Part shown: piece by piece, positions 56,084 through 64,000 of the stretch
Position numbering within the stretch: the first letter of the stretch is position 1
How the letters are laid out: each line of letters starts with the position of its first letter
Made by a program: the position numbers and the translations under genes
Assembly: GCA_051530055.1 (NCBI GenBank)
Contig: CM121341.1
Span: 3,968,001 to 4,032,000 of the forward strand
Source: Neoechinorhynchus agilis
Lineage: Eukaryota; Acanthocephala
Length of the DNA: 64,000 bases
Direction of reading: 5' to 3'
The notes under the pieces: generated by a model
Databases searched by the model: none
The model's input: the letters and a program-made list of their open reading frames with translations, nothing else
What the model was told of the DNA's origin: nothing

Positions 56084-56380
56084 TACCGAGGGGCGCTGGG
56101 AAGTTAAACACGAGACTTTGGTTATCTCATTCATGATTCTTCCTGAAATTTGCACTCCAAAAAGAAATTCGAGAAACCGGTCATCCTTTTTTAAAATTAG
56201 ATTTTTTTTACGATTTGAATGGCCGTTTTTTTTGTGTCGAAGCAAAAACAGCGGACAGCCGAAAAAAATTGAAATTTGAATCTTTTGTATTTTCTTCTAC
56301 TTACAACGAGGTTTCGTCTTTCGAAATTAATTTTAACCAGGACCAACCCAAACGATCTTCTCGATAATTAAAAACTAGAA
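56084..56380. other. 5' flank of the SmF gene
   Basis: On the minus strand it contains acceptor-like sites (AAATTTCAG near 56145 and CTTCCCAG near 56098), suggesting a 5' UTR intron or trans-splicing upstream of the SmF start. No coding region. Confidence 0.45.
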
Positions 56381-57370
56381 TTTAGCGACTCTGAGTAAAG
56401 TTTATTAATAATGATTTTTAACTTCAAAATAAAGCATTAAATTAGGAATCTTTTCTGGTCTCGATCTCGTCTTTTTACTGGAAACAACAGATTTAAAAAT
56501 GGAATTTAGCGACTCTGAGTAAAGTTTATCAATAATGATTTTTAACTTCAAAATAAAGTACTAAATTAGGAATCTTTTCTGGTCTCGATCTCGTCCTTTT
56601 ACCGGAAACAGCAAATTTAAAACTGGAATTTAGCGACTCTGAGTAAAGTTTATTAATAATGATTTTTAACTTCAAAATAAAGCACTAAATTAGGAATCTT
56701 TTCTGGTCTCGATCTCGTCTTTACTGGAAACAACAAATTTAAAACTGGAATTTAGCGACTCTGAGTAAAGTTTATTAATAATGATTTTTAACTTCAAAAT
56801 AAAGCACTAAATTAGGAATCTTTTCTGGTCTCGATCTCGTCCTTTTACTGGAAACAACAAATTTAAAAATGGAATTTAGCGACTCTGAGTAAAGTTTATT
56901 AATAATGATTTTTAACTTCAAAATAAAGCACTAAATTAGGAATCTTTTCTGGTCTCGATCTCGTCCTTTTACTGGAAACAACAAATTTAAAACTGGAATT
57001 TAGCGACTCTGAGTAAAGTTTATTAATAATGATTTTTAACTTCAAAATAAAGCACTAAATTAGGAATCTTTTCTGGTCTCGATCTCGTCCTTTTACTGGA
57101 AACAACAAATTTAAAACTGGAATTTAGCGACTCTGAGTAAAGTTTATTAATAATGATTTTTAACTTCAAAATAAAGTACTAAATTAGGAATCTTTTCTGG
57201 TCTCGATCTCGTCCTTTTACTGGAAACAACAAATTTAAAACTGGAATTTAGCGACTCTGAGTAAAGTTTATTAATAATGATTTTTAACTTCAAAATAAAG
57301 CACTAAATTAGGAATCTTTTCTGGTCTCGATCTCGCACTTTTACTGGAAACAACAAATTTAAAAATGGAA
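56381..57370. repeat. Tandem repeat, 124-bp unit, eight copies
   Basis: Units start TTTAGCGACTCTGAGTAAAG at 56381, 56505, 56629, 56751 and so on, ending near 57370. They contain TTAACTTCAAAATAAAGCAC and GGTCTCGATCTCGTCC. Copies are almost identical, differing by a few bases and a 2-bp indel. It lies upstream of SmF. No ORF. Confidence 0.95.
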
Positions 57371-58291
57371 TTTATCTCTCAAATTCGCGTGTTTGTTAGT
57401 TTCTAGATGAATTTTTTAAAATTTGCGTTGTCGTTTTTGACAAAAGAGCTTCATATCAATATTTCGCCGTATCAAGACTCATGAGAAAAGGGATGTATTT
57501 TTGACGAAGGGATATTTTGTTTTACTTCTACATGAGATGAGGAAAAGAAAATCAATATTCTCCTCTTAGTGATCTTTTATTTACGAAATATGCTTTTGTA
57601 AAAATGTCAAATTTCTTTATAGACAATTCTCAAATCTCAATGATAAACTTAGATTTAGCAACGAAGACAGGATTTTTATCATTTTACTCAGTTAATTTAA
57701 AGTTTGCTTTTTTTTATTTCTCTAAGGATTTTTTAAATGGAAAGACGAATTTAATAGGTTTCCCAATAATAAAGTACAAAACGTGCAATCACCACCGTCC
57801 GCAAAATTGGAGCGCTTCAATTTTTTTTAAAAATAGCCTACGAATTAACACGACAACATAAATTCTGGTTTATAAAAGCAATTTAATATTTATGTCTAAA
57901 ACGAGATCACTTTTTTTGAGGAAAAATTAGATTCGCTCGTTTTGTACTCTTTCATAACTTAACTTTCCCATATCAAAAACCCTGCAAACATTTCGCTTAT
58001 GTAATCTATCAAACGAAAATCGATTACGAACACTATTAAAATTGTTGAGAGTTTGTTTATGAATTTGGTAAATGGAAATATTCCGCTTTTTTAGTTGACA
58101 TTTCTTATAGCACTCTCTCTGGGGAGATAATCTAGTTTTTAAATTTCTATAGCTTTTTTATAAAATTTTGTGTAAAAGCTTTTATGTTCCTCAAACTTTT
58201 ATACAATGTATTTAAAAATGAGTTATAAACTTTGGTTTTTGTCATACTTCAACAATCTTTAGTTAACAAAAAAAACCGATAAAAGTTTACA
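57371..58291. other. No gene seen
   Basis: Very AT-rich. An 85-codon open frame at 57604-57861 has composition typical of chance and no recognised relatives. Confidence 0.5.
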
Positions 58292-58499
58292 GTTTCAATT
58301 AGCGATGTTTGATTTAGAAAATAGATTTATCTTGAAAATTTTCGGCTTTTTCGTTGGCCCATTTCAGTCAATTGATTGTAAGTTTTTAAATGTCTCATAT
58401 ATTTGAAAGTTACAATCAATTGACTGAAGAAGGCCAACGAAAAGGCCGAAGATTTTTAAGATAAATCTATTTTCTTAATCAAACATCGCTAACTGAAAC
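58292..58499. repeat. Long foldback element, about 90-bp arms
   Basis: 58292-58382 and 58410-58499 are near-perfect reverse complements (TAGCGATGTTTGATTTAGAA / TCTTAATCAAACATCGCTAA), with a 27-nt loop. Each arm carries the hairpin motif CTGAAGAAGGCCAACGAAAA then GGCCGAAGAT (58424-58452 on plus; mirrored near 58342-58369). It would transcribe into a long RNA hairpin. Probably two inverted terminal copies of a PLE-like tail. Confidence 0.85.
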
Positions 58500-59329
58500 T
58501 ATAATAATTTCTTTTCATAAAGTTTGCAGTCGCGTTGTTTAGCTAATTTTAAAAGTATTATTAATCTTTTTATTGATTATTTCCACCATTTCGTTTCTAC
58601 AATCAATTAATATCAAAAAATTATTATTTACTGATCATATGATTACCGCTTATTTTATCCACTTTCATTTGACTGCAGAAATTATTTCACATCCTCGAAC
58701 GGCTCTTAAAATTATGTAGTCGGATTTTTGACATTATTCATTATAAAAGCCGTAGTTTAACTTTTGGAAGAAACATAATTATTCAGATTTGCAAAATATA
58801 TTTCATGTTATCTTGGTGCTTTTTCAAACCCGCAATCGTTTTTATTGCTACAAAAAATTTCGACTGCTCACCGTTATTTTATTATAAGATTGTTACTATC
58901 TAAAGGAAACGATTTGTTTGTTTAAATTTCAATGTTGCACTTTCTTAATGTTTGGATTCCTCCATTGGCTCTTTTTGAATCGCTGTTTCTTCGATAAAAA
59001 TAGTTAGCTACTCGGGGATCCTTTGTTGCTGTTGTGACCAACCATTTTCCAACATTAAAACCCATTGTGTCAATGGCGGGACGGATCGATGCAATTGAAT
59101 TCCTCACTTTTCCGATGCCACCTCATCGTAATGCCATTGATTACTTTTTGCCGTATTTCCATAAAATTCTAATGTTGTAGACTTTATTACATTTTTGTAT
59201 GCAATAGTTGGCATATAAAAATTCTCTTTTTTTACAAAACTATTTCAATCTGCGATAAGACATTGAAATTTTAGGTGTTAATATTTTTAATTTTTCAGCA
59301 CTTACACCCACCATTCTTAATTGTTTCAG
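58500..59329. other. Intergenic; possible small minus-strand frame and 5' flank of DRAP1
   Basis: A 61-codon minus frame at 58922-59107 (GKWLVTTATKDPRVANYFYR) has low-AT codons unlike the surroundings and could be a small gene or last exon, but I do not recognise it. Acceptor-like TTTTTCAG (59291) and TTGTTTCAG (59321-59329) precede the DRAP1 start. Confidence 0.35.
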
Positions 59330-59671
59330 ATGCCTCGAGCTAAACGTGGACGCGGTAAGCCTATTTTTCCGGCTGCAAGAGTCAAGAGGCTGATGCAAAC
59401 GAACAAGCAAGTGGGAAAACTATCAGGAAAAGTTCCCGTAATGGTTTCGCGTGCCCTTGAGTTATTCTTGCGAGACTTTGTTACTGATTTGTGCTCTGTT
59501 TGCTTGGATGGAGGTGCTAAGACTGTCACACCGACTCATATCAAGCAACTCGTTTATAATGAAGTACCAGACAATAGGGAAAGACAACCGGCAACTGCGG
59601 GACAGCGAGAACATGCTAAAAAGTATGCATTCTTAAAGAAAGTTGTTGCGAGCAGGCGACTGTCAAAATGA
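59330..59671 (+). CDS. DRAP1: NC2-alpha / DRAP1 histone-fold transcription cofactor
   Basis: 113 codons from ATG at 59330, immediately after a splice acceptor (TTGTTTCAG), which decides the start. The protein reads [59 protein letters not shown] and [12 protein letters not shown]. Human NC2-alpha has [49 protein letters not shown] and FDFLKDLVAS. The fold (residues about 10-80) dimerises with NC2-beta/DR1 and represses or redirects TBP at core promoters. The long Pro/Ser-rich C-terminal tail of vertebrate DRAP1 is absent, so this is a minimal form. No intron lies in the coding part. Confidence 0.88.
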   Translation: [113 protein letters not shown]

Positions 59672-60995
59672 TGCTTATTCTGTAGAGAAACGGATTTGAT
59701 GCAATGTATAGAAAGCTTATGGCGCTGAACATTGTATCATTGTGCCGGGAAATCGAAATATTAAAAGTTTACACGTCGAGGTTTTAAATGGCATTTTTTT
59801 ACAATTTAATAAGCTTTTTTCCGCTTATTAAATGACGAACTTTGATTTTTAATTTTTTTATTCTTGGTTTTTTTTGCTCGTTGTGTTTTTCATAAAGAAG
59901 CGACTTTTGATCACCTCACAAAGGTCATTAAGAAATAATTAAGCAAGACTTTCACAAAAAAACTCTTTGAGAAATCTAATCATTAAGGACTTTTGGTGTC
60001 GCTAAAAGAATGTATTTTCATGTTGGTCGGATTCATATCGATATAGAACACGGATTTCCTTACTTTTATTGTGACCACCATTTTTTTAATCACTTTAGCG
60101 ATCTTCTCATTTGTGGACTTTTAGTACCGATCTTTCCATCTAGATAAATTGTCTTATTTCATTTTTCACACGAAAAATCAAGCCATTTTTAAGATATTTC
60201 AATAAAAAAAGTCCAAATGTACGAATATTTATTTAAATAACGAATTTTAAAGAGTTCAAAATCGGTCATACGATCTAAACCTTTATAAAACCTCTAGACG
60301 TTTATCTATAAACCATCTTGATTTTATTATATCACCCTTGAAGATAGAGGTCATAAGATCAATATTTAAGAAGCTCGAGACAGATAGTGATATGAATATT
60401 TCGTAGCCTTTTTCTAGCGACAGCTTATAGTAAAATTTTAGAATTGTTAATTATCCAAAGCTTTTTCTTTAAATTTTAAATTATCGTCGTAGCTCTTTAG
60501 CATGAGAATTGGCTCTTTGATTCATTCTACAATGACATTGCTTATCCAAAAAAAATCAAAATGGTTTATGATATAACAATAGAAAAACTCGGCCGCATTT
60601 GCAACAATTTTCTCATTTTCTTATAAAAAATGTACCGTACTAACAACAAAACGGCTTGAAAGAGCAACGAAAAGTGTTTCTCATTCATTTATATGACTTT
60701 TCATTCTACTACTTGTCTCGAGCTTTAAAAATACTTTTCCTTTTATATATAGATTAAGATCTTTGACATTGCTTCATTGAAAAAAAAGATATTTCTCACG
60801 TTCGGACGAGATAAAGATTGAAAAAAAATCCTTTGAATTCTCAATGAACATGTGAAATTTTCCGATCACGTTTTTGATATAAAAATGCAAACTGCCGTGT
60901 ATGTTGTTTTTTAAAGTTAATAAATTCATTTATTAGTTTTCGATTAAGGTCTATTTAAAAAATGGGTCTCCTTTACCATACCTTTAATTGTTGTA
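59672..60995. other. Intergenic, AT-rich
   Basis: No coding region, RNA gene or repeat recognised. An ATATTAAAAG tract near 59758 could serve as the poly(A) region of DRAP1. The right end carries the acceptor (TAATTGTTGTAG, 60985-60996) just before the Sec6 start. Confidence 0.5.
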
Positions 60996-61001
60996 GATTG
61001 G

Positions 61002-64000
61002 ATGGAACATTTGAAAGACGACGAGATTAAATTCAGTGATGAACCTGTCGATGTTATTCGAAAGCGTGCAATTCAAAAAGCAGAAGATATTGTTTCTTCG
61101 AAATTCAGTAAAAATCCTAGAGCTACAATCGAAAAGATAAAGCAGCTAAAAGCTAGTGCGCATAAACAAAAGGTGATTTTGGATTTCACTTTATTTTTAT
61201 TGATTTACATGCAATTTAGGCAGCAGTTGACGAACATCTAAAATCGCTCATTTACGTTCAATTAGACAACGTCCGCTCGGCTATAGATCAATTGCAAATC
61301 GTGAAAGAAAAACTGCATACAGTGGATACAAATGTGCTTCAGATTAACACTTCTGTCGGAAAAGCGGTTGAAATTAATCAAGGACTCGATGATCTTCGCA
61401 AAGAATCTCAAGCATTTCGAAGATTATCTCTGGCAAGAAAAAACATTGACTATATATTTGATGTACAGGATAATGTTGCAAAAGCGAAAGCATTACTCGA
61501 AGAAGATAAATTGCTAATTGCACATAAAGTTATCCTGGATTTAGAGAGCTCCAGAAATTATTTATATTTTGAAATGTATAAAACTGGTCGATACGAGGGC
61601 GTAAAAACGAGTCGAGAGGATGAGAAGGTTTGTCTTCTGATTTTTTTTAAAGTTGCTAACAATCCATCTATATCTCGTAGCTTTTCCAAATTTTCTTTAA
61701 AGATGTCGGGCAACTCATTGTTGATTTGCGTGGAAGGTTGAAACTTTTGCTTAGTAGATTTCTTGAGACTGGAAAACAGGCTCCAGAAAAGCTAGTATCG
61801 GCGTTTAGGATTATTGAACGTGAAGAATAGTAAGAACGAGAAGACATGTTACATACACTACTCAAAATTTAAGTCTGGACAAGTATTGGTCAACAAAAAG
61901 TACTGAAACTGGATTTGAGTTGACTGATCGACCCAGGAACTTCAAGGCATTATTCCTCACGATTCTGGACGATTTTGTTTTCCGAAGGTGATTGTTGTTT
62001 ATTTAGAGATTCATATTTATTTCTAATTAGGATCGAAGCTGCTTCTGTTGAAGTTGAAAACGAAGAAAGAGGGAAAATGTGGTTGGTACGCCATTTGGAG
62101 CTTATTCGGCTTAATATGGTACACGACTTGAAAGCAATAGTGGTTAGTTAAAAAAGACTTTGAATTCAATGTTCAAAGCGTTCGTATTTTAATACAAAGT
62201 GCAAAATTCATCGTTGTTTTTGCTGTAAAAGAGTGTTTCGCTTATTCTTATAAAAATTTAAACCAACTAATTTTGAAATAAACAACCATTCCTGAATTCC
62301 TTTTTATTAATTTACACGTTCATCGTTTCATACAGGACCTTAGTGATCGATGCTTTCCACCTTCTTACAAAATTATTCAAACATTTGTTCGCTCATATCA
62401 CGAATCACTGAGTAACCACGTGAGTTTCTCATTTCTTTTTTTTTCGCATCAATCACGTAAACGTACAGCTACAAATTGTGGTGGAATCTAATCTAAACTC
62501 AACTGAGATTTTTTCTTTGCTCCAATGGGTTAATCAATATCGGTAATATACGATGATTAAAGCTTACACTTTTTTCGACTACTTTTCACTAGTGGCAAAG
62601 AATGCTTAGGTATTCTAAAGGAACTCGGATCTAATGGTTTAGAAGAGATGGATCCTCCTCTCGGACCACTCTTAGACGAGATGCTCCTAAATAATCTCAC
62701 GTCTACGTACGTTCAATCAACCGCTGACGAACTATCGTTATGGATAAAAAGATGCATCGTTCAGGAAGCAAAAGTATGCAGAAAGCTTTTTTTGTATAGT
62801 ATAATTTCTTTTTAGGATTGGTATGATCAAAAGCCTCTCATCACAACAAATGAGAATTATCTTGTTTCTTATTTACCACACACATTTGAAGCTATGATTT
62901 CACAAAGTGTACGTTTATTGGTCTTTTTTGAGTACTTTTGGGTTCTTTGAAATTTTTTAAACGGTCAAAGATTTAATAGTCACTAAAGTTTACAACCGCT
63001 CTCATCGTCGCTGGCCAAAATGCTGGGGCATTACCCCGCTCAGTCGCCGCGTTGGATCGTTTCCACTGGTCCTTCACGAGGGCCAGCGCCGACCTTCCCA
63101 AGGTGCGTTATAAAATCCAAAGAACGACAGCGGTTCCGAAGGAGATCCTCCAAATAGCGCCGAGAGTCGAATTGCTCTGCGAGCGTACGAAGGAACTTCC
63201 ATCCCATCAGACATTATTCTTAATAAAGAATGCCCTTTTCCTTCCGAAGTTGCCGCCTTTCTTCAAACATCGATACTCCTTGAGGAAAATCGATGACAAT
63301 TTAAGGAGGTGTCTCGAAGGGACACTAAAGAGAACAAAATGGTAGTTTCTGATTATCTCCCTGTATTTCGAGCATTTCCGATCCTCTGCCGCCCTCCTCC
63401 TGGACCTTTTTTGGAGTTTGCCAACGGATTCAATTATTAGACGATAATCACAAAAGTTTTAATAAATTAAAAACAAACGTTGTTTCTATTTGATTTTAAC
63501 ACTTCTTTTTTAAAGTTGGATGTTGCGACGACAATGGGAAGTGTGACCACAGACAAACTTCTTATGGTATCGTTGACGAAAGGAATGGAATTTAAGAATC
63601 TACTAACAGGTTTATAATATGACAGTTATTCGCCGCTTTTAAATGCCTAATAGCTGAAGTCGTCAAATATGTGGATCGATATTTTGAAAGCGTGTCTAAT
63701 CGCAGTGACATGCGGGGTAATTTTACGAAGCAAATGGTACGTTTTCACTAAACTTTTTCATTGCCGAGCAGTTGGGTTTTAGGTAGCAAACGCAAACAAC
63801 TGCGAAGCGTTTCCTCTCATATTGTCCATAATATCAAAGAAATTCACTTCTAATGGATCAGACAATGAAATGGATGTAGACGACCATCATCAATACATGA
63901 AGCATTTGGCTTGGAAACCTGCTACCAAATTTGCATGTCTTGTCAAAGAGTTTACGTCCTTAGCTGAATTCTGGTTAGACTTTTTCGCTCTCTCTCTCGC
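61002..64000 (+). CDS. EXOC3: Exocyst subunit Sec6 (EXOC3), 5' 12 exons; runs off the window
   Basis: Exons fitting in phase: 61002-61172, 61220-61627, 61681-61829, 61874-61987, 62031-62142, 62336-62419, 62469-62542, 62593-62773, 62816-62908, 63516-63609, 63654-63736, 63783 to about 63972 or beyond. Most introns are 42-53 nt. Diagnostic stretches: DEHLKSLIYVQLDNVRSAID, LVSAFRIIEREEYLDKYW, TGFELTDRPRNFKALFLTIL, KMWLVRHLELIRLNMVHDL, DRCFPPSYKIIQTFVRSYHE and MDPPLGPLLDEML, which match human EXOC3 in order (VVSVVRIIEREEKIDRR, KMWLVRHLEIIRKYVLDDL, LEPLLSPHV). Sec6 is a core exocyst subunit tethering secretory vesicles to the plasma membrane. The ATG at 61002 follows an acceptor by 5 nt. The N-terminus is predicted coiled coil. 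Intron nine (607 nt) holds a retroelement fragment. Confidence 0.93.
62990..63430 (+). mobile_element. Retroelement RT fragment inside a Sec6 intron
   Basis: The plus strand reads APRVELLCERTKELPSHQTL then FLIKNALFLPKL and SLRKIDDNLRRCLEGTL, the same thumb region as LRERVDELPSLEVLFLI at 1.66 and 28.79 kb but clearly diverged, so an older or different family member. It is short, 5' and 3' incomplete, and lies in the same direction as Sec6, between exon nine (ends 62908) and exon ten (starts 63516). Confidence 0.7.

Noticed and set aside
57604-57861. 85-codon frame (MSNFFIDNSQISMINLD)
   Set aside because: Composition follows the local AT content, no similarity recognised, no neighbouring splice sites.
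59330-59671. Initial reading as a histone H2A
   Set aside because: [11 protein letters not shown] and [13 protein letters not shown] fit NC2-alpha much better than H2A; the FDFL-like block near the end ([10 protein letters not shown]) settles it.

Overview
The window is from an AT-rich, repeat-laden invertebrate metazoan genome. Genes carry very small introns (about 40-55 nt, GT-AG), and most of the DNA is broken retroelements, inverted repeats and at least six unrelated tandem arrays. Recognisable host genes are animal-type: Sec6/EXOC3, SmF, NC2-alpha/DRAP1, an ISWI C-terminal half, a LITAF-domain protein, a PPP1R3-like CBM21 protein and a Cordon-bleu-like protein. I cannot name the species or phylum from sequence alone.

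Layout. 1-2.9 kb: a Penelope-like element (PLE, minus strand) joined to the 3' part of another retroelement (plus). 3.5-10.7 kb: inverted repeats, a Jockey-like LINE, an intronless H2A.Z-like pseudogene lacking the middle of its histone fold, a 160-bp repeat block and an RTE-like LINE. 12.2-16.8 kb: one arm of a palindromic family, a relic of a secreted acidic Thr/Glu-rich protein gene, a PLE, and a damaged copy of that gene. 17.4-19.5 kb: 5' half of a LINE (CCHC ORF1 plus endonuclease). 20.4-22 kb: PPP1R3-like and LITAF genes. 22.2-30 kb: a PLE with another PLE nested in it, the intact 630-aa secreted gene, then a second copy of the 1-2.9 kb block. 31.5 kb: a perfect 62-bp-arm palindrome. 32.3 kb: an orphan membrane protein. 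34.6 kb: 138-bp repeats. 36.5-38.3 kb: Cobl-like gene. 39.5-42.7 kb: ~178-bp satellite with a CRE palindrome in each unit. 42.8-44.1 kb: ISWI HAND-SANT-SLIDE half without any ATPase exons. 44.6-49.1 kb: 24 monomers of an exact 191-bp satellite that grew out of a PLE GIY-YIG gene still present at its right edge. 51.4 kb: small secreted protein between direct repeats. 52.5-53.6 kb: minus-strand LINE of the same family as the one at 4.6 kb. 54.6 and 56.4 kb: 169-bp and 124-bp arrays around SmF. 59.3 kb: DRAP1. 61-64 kb: Sec6, running off the right edge.

The genes do not form one pathway; they are housekeeping genes embedded in mobile DNA. The most unusual signals are (1) birth of a satellite from a PLE endonuclease fragment, (2) a recurring hairpin motif (CTGANGAR - stem - CGAAA, usually followed by AATAAA) that marks PLE tails and sits inside small inverted-repeat elements across the window and resembles, but is not identical to, a hammerhead ribozyme core, (3) the CRE-bearing satellite next to an orphan ISWI half, and (4) the fold-deleted H2A.Z-like open frame. 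All names rest on reading motifs by eye; no database search was run.
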